DNA of 64,000 nt from Flavobacterium soli DSM 19725. GTDB taxonomy: Bacteria > Bacteroidota > Bacteroidia > Flavobacteriales > Flavobacteriaceae. Positions within the stretch are counted from its first letter, which is position 1. Each line of letters opens with the position of its first letter. The notes under the pieces are model-generated. The model saw only the letters and a list, made by a program, of their open reading frames with translations, did no database searches and was not told the origin of the DNA. Both the position numbers and the translations under genes were made by a program. The DNA is taken from NCBI RefSeq assembly GCF_000422705.1, contig NZ_AUGO01000002.1, forward strand, positions 186,001 to 250,000, written 5' to 3'. Shown here piece by piece: positions 43,684 to 52,564 of this stretch.

Positions 43684-43860
43684 TCATTTTCTAATTTCGC
43701 CAGTTTTTTTATCAAATCCGTAAGGACAATGACGACAGCCACTTTTGCAACAATAGCCTCGCTTAAGATGGTGTTTTTCGGTAAAACATTTGTAACCTTC
43801 GGGAGTATAATAAAAATCTTCGCCCTCAATTAATTTATTTTCCTTATTTTGCTCGTTCAT
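43684..43860 (-). CDS. DUF5522 Cys-rich small protein
   Basis: This 58-residue protein has five Cys at 25, 37, 38, 42 and 45, in RGYCCKSGCRHCPYGFD, which is the DUF5522 mark. A metal site is likely. It is preceded by a -7 box (TAAATTTG, about 5 bp before the ATG), so its message may be leaderless. It is divergent from the HExxH gene. Function is unknown. Confidence 0.8.
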   Translation of the reverse strand: MNEQNKENKLIEGEDFYYTPEGYKCFTEKHHLKRGYCCKSGCRHCPYGFDKKTGEIRK

Positions 43861-43888
43861 AAGGGCAAATTTATAAACTTTACAACAA

Positions 43889-44236
43889 ATGTTTGTTATC
43901 GTTACGAAATATTTAATTCCGAAAGGCTATAATGGCTTGACGCTGTTTCCATTTGTAATGCTTCGGAATAATTCCGATAAGGAAAATAAAGTGCTTTTGA
44001 ATCACGAAAAAATACACATTCGCCAGCAATTGGAACTTTTGATTTTGCCCTTTTTTCTGCTTTATTTTTTAGAATATTTGTTTCGATTGGTTCAATTTAA
44101 AGACAGAAATAAAGCCTATAGGAACATCAGTTTTGAGAGAGAAGCTTATGTAAATGAACGAAATTTAGATTATTTGAAATATAGAAAAATCTGGAATTTT
44201 TTAGTATATATAAAAATAAAAACCAGTAGTAATTAG
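43889..44236 (+). CDS. Small membrane protein with HExxH motif
   Basis: This 115-residue protein has the zinc-protease-like motif His39-Glu40-Lys41-Ile42-His43, then a hydrophobic stretch (about 48-66), then FEREAYVNE with Glu85 as a possible third ligand. The arrangement resembles the core of gluzincin or BlaR1/M56-type membrane peptidases, in minimal form. It is divergent from the DUF5522 gene. Peptidase activity is an inference from the motif. I do not know a named family of this size. Confidence 0.65.
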   Translation: MFVIVTKYLIPKGYNGLTLFPFVMLRNNSDKENKVLLNHEKIHIRQQLELLILPFFLLYFLEYLFRLVQFKDRNKAYRNISFEREAYVNERNLDYLKYRKIWNFLVYIKIKTSSN

Positions 44237-44280
44237 CAGTAATTTAAGCAAATTGATTCACTGTTGGTACTGATATATGT

Positions 44281-44324
44281 CGTGTGTATGCCGTGTATGT
44301 ATCGTGTATGTATCGAATATATAA
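44281..44324. repeat. Short tandem repeat, 11-bp unit
   Basis: Two exact copies of CGTGTATGTAT (44292-44313) are flanked by an imperfect copy on each side. It lies in the spacer before the PLP enzyme gene. Confidence 0.6.
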
Positions 44325-44396
44325 TGTAGGTAAATCATACCTGAACCAGTATAAATCCTAGTTGTAAGCAAAGAATAGTAATTAATAAACCAAATT

Positions 44397-45299
44397 TTGG
44401 AAATCCCAACACAATATCTTCCCCTTCAAAAAAACGGAATTACGGTCGCAATTCGTCGGGAAGACCTCATTCATCCGTTTGTTTCGGGCAATAAATTCCG
44501 AAAATTAAAGTACAATTTGCTTCAGGCAAAAAAAGAAAATCAAACTACATTGTTGACTTTTGGAGGTGCTTTTTCGAATCATATTGCAGCAGTTGCAGCA
44601 GCTGGAAAACAGGAAGACTTTAAAACAATTGGAATTATAAGAGGCGATGAATTGGCTTCAAAAATAAATGAAAATCCAACCTTGAAATTCGCACAGGAAA
44701 ACGGAATGCAATTTGAATTTATTTCAAGGGAAGACTATTCGAATAAAGCAAGTTCAGATTTTTTAGAGGTTTTAAAAATAAAATTTGGAGACTTTTATCT
44801 GATTCCGGAAGGTGGAACAAATGGATTGGCAGTAAAAGGTTGCGAGGAAATTTTGACTGAAGAAGATGCGGTTTTTGATTATATATGTTGTGCTGTTGGA
44901 ACTGGCGGAACGATATCTGGAATCATCAATTCGGCTCAGCCCAATCAAAAAGTTTTGGGTTTTCCTGCGTTAAAAGGTGACTTTTTACAAAATGAAATTC
45001 GTAATTTTGCAAAACACGATAATTGGCAACTGATAACAGACTATCATTTTGGAGGTTACGGAAAAGTTAATGAAGAATTAGTGTTTTTTTTGAATCAATT
45101 TTCTGAAACAACTAAAATTCTTTTAGACCCAATTTATACGGGAAAGATGATTTTTGGCGTTATAAAGCTGATTGAAAACAATTATTTTCCTAACGATTCC
45201 AAGATATTAGTCATTCATACTGGTGGCATCCAGGGCATTGAAGGAATGAATCAGTTGCTAGAAAAAAAGAAACTATCCAAAATAAATACAGATGTTTAA
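44397..45299 (+). CDS. ACC deaminase/D-cysteine desulfhydrase family PLP enzyme
   Basis: This 300-residue fold-type II PLP enzyme has the lysine that binds the cofactor in SGNKFRKLKYNL (Lys33), the loop FGGAFSNHIAA, EGGTNGLAVKG and a phosphate-binding GTGGTISGI. The family splits into ACC deaminases and D-cysteine desulfhydrases, and the substrate cannot be told by eye. No ATG is in frame before residue 103, so the start is a TTG at 44397 (or a non-standard codon just upstream; a stop lies at 44379). It overlaps the next gene by 8 bp. Confidence 0.85.
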   Translation: MEIPTQYLPLQKNGITVAIRREDLIHPFVSGNKFRKLKYNLLQAKKENQTTLLTFGGAFSNHIAAVAAAGKQEDFKTIGIIRGDELASKINENPTLKFAQENGMQFEFISREDYSNKASSDFLEVLKIKFGDFYLIPEGGTNGLAVKGCEEILTEEDAVFDYICCAVGTGGTISGIINSAQPNQKVLGFPALKGDFLQNEIRNFAKHDNWQLITDYHFGGYGKVNEELVFFLNQFSETTKILLDPIYTGKMIFGVIKLIENNYFPNDSKILVIHTGGIQGIEGMNQLLEKKKLSKINTDV

Positions 45300-46161
45300 A
45301 AAAATCCTATTCTTATTCACCATTCTACTTTTTATTAGTTGTAATTCTTCCAAGAAATATGTTCGGACAACAAAAAAGACGCCGCCTAAAACCAATAAAT
45401 CAGTAGGTACTAAAAAAACGACTACAACAAAAAAGCCAGTTGCTTCTAAAAAAACAAATTCAAACGGAAGACAGGAAGTGATTGAATCTACTTCAAAAAC
45501 AGTGGTCTATAGTGATGTGGTTTTTAATTATGTGGATGATTTCAAGGACATTGCAAAAGGAAACATGAAGACTTACGGAATTCCTGCCAGTATTATTTTG
45601 GCACAAGGAATTTTAGAATCTGGAGCGGGAAGGGGAGAGTTGGCTAAAAATTCCAACAATCATTTTGGTATTAAATGTCATACAGGTTGGGAAGGCGAAC
45701 GGGTTTATCATGACGATGATGCCGATCAGGAATGTTTTAGAAAATATAAAGATCCAGCCGAATCTTATAAAGACCATGCCTTATTTTTAACAGGAAGAAG
45801 TCGATATGCAAGTTTATTCGAATTAGAAAAAGACGATTATGAAGCTTGGGCTAAAGGTTTAAGAAAAGCGGGGTATGCTACAGATCCGAAATATCCTGAG
45901 AAACTAATTGGTTATATTGAACGTTATAATTTACACCAATATGATGCTGAAGTTTTAGGAAATGATTTTGTGCCTTTTGAAACAGGAAGTAAACCAATCC
46001 AGATTGCCGATCATCAAGTTGGAAATTTATATGAAGTTCAAAAAGGCGATACTTTTTATTCCATTTCAAAAAAATTCAATTTGACGGTTGATGAATTAAA
46101 ACAGAAAAATAGTCTTTCTGATAACACGCTTTCTATCGGACAAAAATTAATCGTAAAATAG
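45292..46161 (+). CDS. Glucosaminidase with LysM domain, lipoprotein
   Basis: This 289-residue peptidoglycan hydrolase has a lipoprotein signal ending FISCNSSKK (Cys17) and then a basic Thr/Lys linker. The glucosaminidase (FlgJ-like) domain at about 75-215 includes [17 protein letters not shown] with the catalytic Glu, and [13 protein letters not shown]-terminal LysM domain (about 243-289) reads [20 protein letters not shown]. It cleaves glycan strands and binds them via LysM. The start overlaps the PLP gene end by 8 bp, and hemL follows after 25 bp. Confidence 0.93.
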   Translation: MFKKILFLFTILLFISCNSSKKYVRTTKKTPPKTNKSVGTKKTTTTKKPVASKKTNSNGRQEVIESTSKTVVYSDVVFNYVDDFKDIAKGNMKTYGIPASIILAQGILESGAGRGELAKNSNNHFGIKCHTGWEGERVYHDDDADQECFRKYKDPAESYKDHALFLTGRSRYASLFELEKDDYEAWAKGLRKAGYATDPKYPEKLIGYIERYNLHQYDAEVLGNDFVPFETGSKPIQIADHQVGNLYEVQKGDTFYSISKKFNLTVDELKQKNSLSDNTLSIGQKLIVK

Positions 46162-46186
46162 ATTAAACTCACAACTCACAACTAAA

Positions 46187-47473
46187 ATGATATACCAAAG
46201 AAGTAGTCAGCTTTTTGCTGAAGCAGAAAAAGTAATTCCGGGAGGAGTAAATTCGCCAGTTAGAGCTTTCAAGGCAGTAGGAGGAACGCCAATTTTTGTA
46301 AAATATGCTCGTGGGGCTTATTTATACGACGAAGATGATAGAAGATTAATAGATTATATCAATTCTTGGGGACCGATGATTTTAGGTCATGCCTATGAAC
46401 CGGTTGTGGAAGCAGTAATCAGTAGAGCCAAGTTAGGAACTTCCTTTGGAATGCCAACAGCTTTAGAAACTGAAATTGCAACTTTGGCAGTAAATATGGT
46501 GCCGGGAATTGACAAAATAAGGTTTGTAAATTCAGGAACAGAGGCCTGCATGAGTGCCATTCGTTTAGCAAGAGGATTTACAAGTAGAGACAAGATCATC
46601 AAATTTGCAGGTTGCTATCACGGTCATTCCGATTCTTTTTTGATTCAAGCGGGAAGCGGAGCCGTTACTTTTGGTTCTCCAAATAGTCCTGGAGTTACGG
46701 CAGGAACAGCCAAGGATACTTTATTGGCACATTATAATGATTTAGAAAGTGTTCAAACTTTAATTGATGCTAATAAAGGAGAAATTGCCGCTATTATTAT
46801 CGAGCCAGTTGCCGGAAATATGGGTTGTATACCGCCACAAGAAGGATTTTTGGAAGGATTGAGAAACCTTTGCGATAAAAATGGCATATTGTTGATATTT
46901 GATGAGGTGATGACTGGTTTCCGTCTTGCAAAAGGTGGAGCTCAAGAATTATACAATATAAAGGCTGACATCGTTTGTTTTGGAAAAGTGATTGGTGGCG
47001 GTTTGCCAGTTGGTGCTTTTGCCGCAAATGAAGAAATTATGAATTATTTGGCTCCAATTGGACCGGTTTATCAAGCAGGAACTTTGTCGGGAAATCCTTT
47101 GGCTATGGCAGCAGGTTTGGCAATGTTGCAAGCTTTAAACGATGATGAAGAAATTTTTACAAGATTGGATGCAAAAACAGCCTATCTGGAAGCAGGAATT
47201 GATAAGGTTTTGAAAGAAAACAATGTGGAGTTCACCATCAACAGAGTCGGATCAATGATTTCGGTTCATTTTGATGCTGATCCTGTCGTGGATTTCAAGA
47301 CTGCGGCAAAAGGCGATAATCCATTGTTCAAGAAATTCTTCCACGGATTATTGAAGGAGGGAATTTATATTGCTCCATCGGCCTATGAAACCTGGTTTAT
47401 AACGGATGCACTTAGTTATGAAGATTTAGATTTTACGATAGAAGCAATTAGGAAAGTATCGAAAACATTCTAA
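46187..47473 (+). CDS. hemL: Glutamate-1-semialdehyde 2,1-aminomutase
   Basis: This 428-residue class III PLP aminotransferase makes 5-aminolevulinate for heme from glutamate-1-semialdehyde. The N-terminal [18 protein letters not shown], central [31 protein letters not shown] and the lysine block [15 protein letters not shown] are all present. The length is typical. A strong terminator follows at 47481-47508. Confidence 0.97.
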   Translation: MIYQRSSQLFAEAEKVIPGGVNSPVRAFKAVGGTPIFVKYARGAYLYDEDDRRLIDYINSWGPMILGHAYEPVVEAVISRAKLGTSFGMPTALETEIATLAVNMVPGIDKIRFVNSGTEACMSAIRLARGFTSRDKIIKFAGCYHGHSDSFLIQAGSGAVTFGSPNSPGVTAGTAKDTLLAHYNDLESVQTLIDANKGEIAAIIIEPVAGNMGCIPPQEGFLEGLRNLCDKNGILLIFDEVMTGFRLAKGGAQELYNIKADIVCFGKVIGGGLPVGAFAANEEIMNYLAPIGPVYQAGTLSGNPLAMAAGLAMLQALNDDEEIFTRLDAKTAYLEAGIDKVLKENNVEFTINRVGSMISVHFDADPVVDFKTAAKGDNPLFKKFFHGLLKEGIYIAPSAYETWFITDALSYEDLDFTIEAIRKVSKTF

Positions 47474-47480
47474 AAACAAA

Positions 47481-47508
47481 AACGTCCTGAAAATTAATTC
47501 AGGACGTT
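47481..47508. terminator. Bidirectional terminator after hemL
   Basis: An 11-bp stem (AACGTCCTGAA/TTCAGGACGTT) with a 6-nt loop is followed by TTTTT on the plus strand and preceded by A-rich sequence for the minus strand. It lies between convergent genes. Confidence 0.85.
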
Positions 47509-47530
47509 TTTTTATATAAAAAAGTATTTT

Positions 47531-47899
47531 TTATTTAGTCAATTTGGTAAACAATTTTGCGTTTCCTTTCAATTTTGCAAAATCCTCAGTTCCTAAAAGC
47601 TCTTCTAATCTTGAAGTAACGAAATTAGTAACTGCGTCTTTTCTCTCTTGAGATAATCCAGCTACATTTTTCATTTCTCTGTGTTTTGTTTCCAAAGTTT
47701 TGATCACATTTGCTTTAGTAGCTTCGTTAGTAACTTTAACAATAGTACTCAATGCTGCAAAATCTTGTAAAGCTGCTTCATGAGCTATTTCGTTAGCAGA
47801 CATTTCTTTTGCTGGAGCTGTATTTGAAACTGTTTTTTTAACTTGTGCACTTGCTCCAAGAGCAAAAAATAATGCTAATGCTACAAATATATTTTTCAT
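47531..47899 (-). CDS. Small exported helical protein, unknown function
   Basis: This 122-residue protein has a Sec signal peptide (1-18, ending GASAQ) and a mature part of three or four amphipathic helices with no Cys and no named domain. It is encoded next to another small exported helical protein (47963-48427) on the same strand with 63 bp between. The pair may be co-transcribed. Function is unknown. Confidence 0.7.
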   Translation of the reverse strand: MKNIFVALALFFALGASAQVKKTVSNTAPAKEMSANEIAHEAALQDFAALSTIVKVTNEATKANVIKTLETKHREMKNVAGLSQERKDAVTNFVTSRLEELLGTEDFAKLKGNAKLFTKLTK

Positions 47900-47962
47900 A
47901 ATTGGTAAAGGATTAGTTTTTAGTTATGCCAAATCTAATTAATTTTAAATAAAAACACAACA

Positions 47963-48427
47963 TTATTTTTTAATCTTTTCCTCTGATGTCTTTTTATTAA
48001 AATGTTTTTTCATTCCTTTTTTTACACCAGTTTTTTTCATTTTCTCCCATTTTTCAAACTGTTCAGGGCTTAAAATTTTTTTTACGCGTTCCTTCATTGC
48101 AATTTGCTCATCTAGCTTTTTGTTTTTCATCACAAAAATTTCATCAGATGTTAGTTTTTTATCTGCTTTTTTCTGAGCAATAAATTGTGCCTTTTGTGCT
48201 TCTCTTTTAGTTTGTTGTTCTGCTATAATAGTAGCCATTTCTTTTTGTTGAGATGCAGAAAGATCCAATTCTAGGGTTAGCTTTTTCAAATGCAACTGAT
48301 TTTTTTGTTCAGGCGTCATTTGTTCCATAGCCACTCTTTTGCTTTTTTTGTCTTCCATTGAAATTTTTTCTTGTGCAAAACCTGTCATTCCAACAAGTAA
48401 TAATGCAACTGCAATCATTTTTTTCAT
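47963..48427 (-). CDS. Exported Spy/CpxP-like helical protein
   Basis: This 154-residue protein begins at the ATG at 48427, giving a clear signal peptide (MKKMIAVALLLVGMTGFAQ); the earlier ATG at 48460 would put 11 polar residues before it. The mature part is a Lys/Gln-rich helical protein with an LDLSASQQKEM and ILSPEQFEKWEKM pattern, like the LTxxQ repeats of Spy/CpxP periplasmic chaperones. Function as an envelope-stress chaperone is inferred. It is divergent from the LVIVD lipoprotein gene. Confidence 0.72.
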   Translation of the reverse strand: MKKMIAVALLLVGMTGFAQEKISMEDKKSKRVAMEQMTPEQKNQLHLKKLTLELDLSASQQKEMATIIAEQQTKREAQKAQFIAQKKADKKLTSDEIFVMKNKKLDEQIAMKERVKKILSPEQFEKWEKMKKTGVKKGMKKHFNKKTSEEKIKK

Positions 48428-48614
48428 TTTATTTTTTTTAAAGTTATACCATTTTGACACCCATTCTTTTAAAAGGTTTAATGTATGGCAATTTTTTTCA
48501 AATGTTAAATCCGATGAAAAGCATAAAAACAGGCTTAAAGAACTATCAGATTTTCAATTAGATGTGCAAAAAGGTGTAACTTTGCAACCTGAAAAACCCC
48601 ATTTTTTAATTGTT

Positions 48615-50231
48615 ATGAAAAAAAAATTAGTTGCACTGGTAGTAGGTGCGTTTGTTGTTTTGCAATCTTGTCAAAATGACGATAATGGAGCAAACGGCAA
48701 TCAAGAGCAAAAAGTTATATTGAATGTTGATGCCGAAAGTTTAAGTAACCGAATGAATTATAATAATTCAGGAGTTATTAATTTTGTTGGAGATGATGTT
48801 TCAGCTCGTTCTCCAATGGATGGTAATGCAGTTGCTTTTCCAATGTCATTGTTAGCCGAAGTTAATCCACCAAGTTATAATGGTGTTAGTATGACAGCTT
48901 CTCACGTAGATGTTAAGGATAATTATGTGTATGTTTCTTATAATACACAAGGTGATACCTATTTAGGGGGAATCGATGTTATCGATGTTTCGCAACCCAA
49001 TAATCCACAATTAATTATCCAAGCAATTTTGCCAAATACTGATATCAGTACGGTTTTGTTTGATAATGGTCAGCTTTATATTGCTGGAGCTATGAATGTA
49101 GATGCAAATCCTGGAGTAACGAGTCCAGCTTTTGTTGCCAAAATGCCACTTCAAAGTGGACTTTTAACCAATAATTATACAGCCGTTGCTCTAACTGGAA
49201 ATGTTGCAACAGGTCTTGCGGTTGCCGATTCAAAATACTACGGTGTTTCGGGTAATAATGGTGTCCTGGCGAAGATCAATAAAGCAAATAATACAGTAGA
49301 AACGACTATCGCTGTTGATGATTTGAGAGCTCTTGGAAAAATCAATACTAAAATCGTTGTGTTGAGTGGTACTCAAGGAGTTAAAGTTTACAATGCTGAT
49401 AACTTAACGTTACAGTCTTCTTTTTCAACTTCATCAGATGTTTTGGATGCAAAAAGAACAATCGATTTCCAAGGTGATAATCTATTGGTTTCAGAAGGTT
49501 ATGATGGTTTGAAAGTGTATAATTTGAATTCTGGAAGCTTGTTGCAAACATTGTCACTTCCAACAGGTTTGCCAAATATAGATCAGGCAGATGTGGTAAC
49601 GAATGCGGTTTCTGTAAACGGAGATTTCGTATATGTTGCCAATGGAGCTGCTGGTGTATATGTTTACAAAAAAGACGGTGCAAATCTTGGTTTGTTAGGA
49701 TCTATCCAACTAGGAGGTTCTTCTAACTATGTGAAAAGTGCTGGAGATTATATCTTCGTTGCAACAGGAACTGGTGGTTTGAAAATCATCAAGAAAGTAA
49801 CGGTTTCAACTATAGATTGTACTGGTTTTGCAACTTATAGTGGTGGTCCATGGTTGAATGTGAATTCAGGACAAACTCTTAATTATCAAGGTTCTGCTGC
49901 TTTGCAAGGTGTAAATGTAAATCAAAATTTAACTTTCTGTGGTTCATTATCAGTTGCACAAGGGCTGAATGTAAACAGCAATGGAATTTTTACTTTGAAG
50001 GGTTCTTTGGCTCAAGGCCAATACAATAATAATGGAACCAATTTCAATATAAATGGTACCTTTAGAGTAGAGGGAAGTGTTGTAATCTATGGTAATTTGA
50101 TTCTAAATAGTGGTGCTAAACTTGAATTTTTAGGTTCAGGCTCTTCCATAACTATTTATGGAAACGTCATTAAAAATAGTAATGTTACCATTACAGGAAA
50201 CTACACAGATACCTTTAATAAATTGAATTAA
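48615..50231 (+). CDS. LVIVD-repeat beta-propeller lipoprotein with beta-solenoid end
   Basis: This 538-residue lipoprotein starts at the ATG at 48615 (MKKKLVALVV). The longer frame from 48339 overlaps the opposite gene and is not coding upstream of it. The signal ends LQSCQNDDNG, with acidic residues suitable for surface export. Residues about 60-395 form LVIVD propeller blades (VSYNTQGDTYLGGIDVIDVS, VYVANGAAGVYVYKKDG). The C-terminal 130 residues hold short Asn/Gly repeats (NGIFTLKGSLAQGQYNNNGT) like a beta-solenoid. Its partner is unknown. Confidence 0.82.
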   Translation: MKKKLVALVVGAFVVLQSCQNDDNGANGNQEQKVILNVDAESLSNRMNYNNSGVINFVGDDVSARSPMDGNAVAFPMSLLAEVNPPSYNGVSMTASHVDVKDNYVYVSYNTQGDTYLGGIDVIDVSQPNNPQLIIQAILPNTDISTVLFDNGQLYIAGAMNVDANPGVTSPAFVAKMPLQSGLLTNNYTAVALTGNVATGLAVADSKYYGVSGNNGVLAKINKANNTVETTIAVDDLRALGKINTKIVVLSGTQGVKVYNADNLTLQSSFSTSSDVLDAKRTIDFQGDNLLVSEGYDGLKVYNLNSGSLLQTLSLPTGLPNIDQADVVTNAVSVNGDFVYVANGAAGVYVYKKDGANLGLLGSIQLGGSSNYVKSAGDYIFVATGTGGLKIIKKVTVSTIDCTGFATYSGGPWLNVNSGQTLNYQGSAALQGVNVNQNLTFCGSLSVAQGLNVNSNGIFTLKGSLAQGQYNNNGTNFNINGTFRVEGSVVIYGNLILNSGAKLEFLGSGSSITIYGNVIKNSNVTITGNYTDTFNKLN

Positions 50232-50256
50232 TTTCTTAAATTTTTAAGAAATAGTA

Positions 50257-50278
50257 AAGGAACTCAATTGAGTTCCTT
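50257..50278 (+). terminator. Terminator after the LVIVD gene
   Basis: A perfect 22-bp palindrome with AAGGAACTC arms and an AATT centre is followed by TTTTTT. Confidence 0.85.
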
Positions 50279-50318
50279 TTTTTTGTTATATTCGCTTCAA
50301 ACAATTTAAAACAAAATC

Positions 50319-50597
50319 ATGGAAAAATTTGAAGATCAAGATTTCAATCACAATCAGAAGCCAATGTCTGTAAAGAATTGGCTAGTTACCTTATTATTAA
50401 CTGCTTTGCCTCTTGTGGGTATAGTCATGTTGTTCGTTTGGGCATTTGGAAGCAATGAAAATGAAAACCGCCAAAACTGGGCAAAAGCACAATTAATTTT
50501 TGCTGCAATCATTATTGGTTTGGTGATTCTATTCTCTATTATCTTTGGTTCTATTTTTGCTGCAGCAATGGCAAGTGGAGCGGCAGATAATTACTAA
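50319..50597 (+). CDS. Small membrane protein, unknown function
   Basis: This 92-residue protein has two membrane helices, about residues 20-42 (WLVTLLLTALPLVGIVMLFVW) and 60-86, joined by a polar NENENRQNWAKAQ loop. This arrangement with NWxxxxLLxxxPxVG resembles a widespread group of small uncharacterised membrane proteins in Bacteroidota and Firmicutes. It ends at a strong terminator palindrome. Confidence 0.75.
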   Translation: MEKFEDQDFNHNQKPMSVKNWLVTLLLTALPLVGIVMLFVWAFGSNENENRQNWAKAQLIFAAIIIGLVILFSIIFGSIFAAAMASGAADNY

Positions 50598-50617
50598 AAA
50601 GAATTGTATTGGCATAA

Positions 50618-50643
50618 AAAAGGAGCTCAATTGAGCTCCTTTT
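50618..50643. terminator. Bidirectional terminator before lysS
   Basis: The perfect palindrome has AAAAGGAGCTC arms and an AATT centre. It serves the convergent pair of membrane protein and lysS genes. The core CTCAATTGAG equals that of the terminator at 50257-50278. Confidence 0.8.
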
Positions 50644-50663
50644 CTATTTATATGTGTTGAGAA

Positions 50664-52361
50664 TTATCCAGCCAATTCCACAATTTTAGCATCACCGTCC
50701 ACAACAACTTTCGTCAAGCCTTGTTTGGAAAGACCTTTCATTGCAGTATCCCATTTTTTTCCGCTTAGACCTGAATTTAATTTCAAAGAATTTAAATCCA
50801 TTTTGTTTTCATTAGATTTTAATAAGGCGATAACCAATTTTTCTTCTTCTGTGAGTTCAACCTGTTTCTTTTCCGGACGCATTTGTGGGAAAAATAAAAC
50901 TTCTTGAATAGAAGCGTTATTGGTCAAAAACATGATCAAGCGGTCCATTCCGATGCCAAGTCCAGATGTAGGTGGCATTCCATATTCTAAAGCTCTCAAG
51001 AAGTCCTCATCGATGAATTGTCCTGCTTCATCATCGCCTTTTTCGGCTAATTTTAATTGGGCTTCAAAACGGCCTCTTTGATCAATCGGATCGTTTAATT
51101 CGGAATAGGCATTTGCAATTTCTTTTCCGCAAACCATTAACTCAAAACGCTCTGTCAATTCAGGATTATCGCGGTGTTCCTTGCATAACGGCGACATTTC
51201 TTTTGGATAATCCGTGATGAAAGTAGGCTGAATAAAATTCCCTTCGCATTTAGCTCCAAAAATTTCATCAATCAGTTTTCCTTTGCCCATGGTCTGATCC
51301 ACTTCGATTCCCATTCCTCTTGCTGCTGCAAAAAGCTCTTCCTCGGTTTTACCAGAAATATCAAAGCCAGTAAATTGCTTGATAGCATCGGTCATCGTTA
51401 TTCTTGCATAAGGTGCTTTGAAATCTACCCTATGTTCGCCAAAAGTTGTTTCAGTTGTTCCATTTACGGCAATTGCACAATGTTGTAGCAAGTTTTCTGT
51501 AAACTCCATCATCCAGTTATAATCTTTGTAGGCCACATAGATTTCCATGGCCGTAAATTCCGGATTATGAGTCCTGTCCATTCCTTCGTTTCTGAAGTTT
51601 TTCGAGAATTCATAAACGCCGTCAAAACCACCAACGATTAATCTTTTTAGGTATAATTCGTTAGCAATTCTCAAATACAATGGGATATCCAATGCATTGT
51701 GGTGTGAAATAAATGGTCGGGCTGCAGCACCACCTGCAATAGCTTGCAAAATTGGTGTTTCAACTTCCATGTACCCGGCTTCGTTAAAGAAATTTCGCAT
51801 GGCGGTGAACAATTTTGTTCTCTTCGTGAAAACTTCTTTCACATGTGGATTTACAACCAAATCTACATAACGCATTCTGTAGCGCAATTCTGCATCATTA
51901 AAAGCATCGTGCACTTTTCCTTCTTCATCCACTTTTGGTAGCGGTAATGTTCGAAGCGTTTTGCTTAATATTGAAAAGTTATCTACTCTAATACATTGAG
52001 CACCTACTTTTGTTGTGAATAATTCACCTTCAACTCCTATAAAATCGCCTAAATCAGTCAGTTTCTTAAAGACTTGATTGTAAAGTGTTTTGTCTTCTTC
52101 TGGACAAATTATATCTCGGTTCAAATATAATTGAATTCGGCCTTCGCTATCCTGCAATTCAGCAAAACAAGCTTTTCCTTGATCACGAACACTCATCAAG
52201 CGTCCAGCCACAACAACCTTCTTTCCTTCCTCGAAACTTTCCTTTATTTGCTTTGAAGTGTGGTTTACTGGAAATAGATCCGCAGGATAGGGGTTGATGC
52301 CGAGTTCACGCAAGGTTCCGAGTTTTTCTCTTCGGATGATTTCTTGTTCTGATAGTGCCAT
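50664..52361 (-). CDS. lysS: Lysine--tRNA ligase, class II
   Basis: This 565-residue synthetase starts at the ATG at 52361 (MALSEQEIIRREKL). The frame extends 54 bp further upstream, but that part holds the promoter. The OB-fold tRNA anticodon domain is at about 55-150, and the catalytic core has motif 2 FRNEGMDRTHNPEFT and motif 3 GLGIGMDRLIMF. The last about 60 residues (LKSNENKMDLNSLKLNSGLS) form an extra small domain common in flavobacterial LysRS. Confidence 0.96.
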   Translation of the reverse strand: MALSEQEIIRREKLGTLRELGINPYPADLFPVNHTSKQIKESFEEGKKVVVAGRLMSVRDQGKACFAELQDSEGRIQLYLNRDIICPEEDKTLYNQVFKKLTDLGDFIGVEGELFTTKVGAQCIRVDNFSILSKTLRTLPLPKVDEEGKVHDAFNDAELRYRMRYVDLVVNPHVKEVFTKRTKLFTAMRNFFNEAGYMEVETPILQAIAGGAAARPFISHHNALDIPLYLRIANELYLKRLIVGGFDGVYEFSKNFRNEGMDRTHNPEFTAMEIYVAYKDYNWMMEFTENLLQHCAIAVNGTTETTFGEHRVDFKAPYARITMTDAIKQFTGFDISGKTEEELFAAARGMGIEVDQTMGKGKLIDEIFGAKCEGNFIQPTFITDYPKEMSPLCKEHRDNPELTERFELMVCGKEIANAYSELNDPIDQRGRFEAQLKLAEKGDDEAGQFIDEDFLRALEYGMPPTSGLGIGMDRLIMFLTNNASIQEVLFFPQMRPEKKQVELTEEEKLVIALLKSNENKMDLNSLKLNSGLSGKKWDTAMKGLSKQGLTKVVVDGDAKIVELAG

Positions 52362-52384
52362 TTTGATGTAATTTTTTGAAGTTG

Positions 52385-52415
52385 CAAATGTAGCGTATAA
52401 GTTTGAAAGTCGCAA
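52385..52415 (-). promoter_or_regulatory. Promoter of lysS
   Basis: On the minus strand TTG (52413-52415) is followed after 20 bp by TACATTTG (52385-52392), both exact to the flavobacterial consensus. The -7 box is 23 bp from the ATG at 52361. Confidence 0.65.
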
Positions 52416-52564
52416 AGTTTCAAATGGTTGGATTTTGTATTAAAAAGTGAGCCTGTTTTGATAAAGTTTATGAAATTTGGTAGCCAAGATGTTAATGAGA
52501 GGTTAATGGGGTTTTTTTGTCAATTTTTCATTTCTTTTTTTCGTTAGTTTATATCAGAAATTTT

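Noticed and set aside
48339..48614. N-terminal extension of the LVIVD lipoprotein by 92 codons
   Set aside because: It overlaps the start of the divergent exported protein and lies before a perfect lipoprotein signal starting at 48615.
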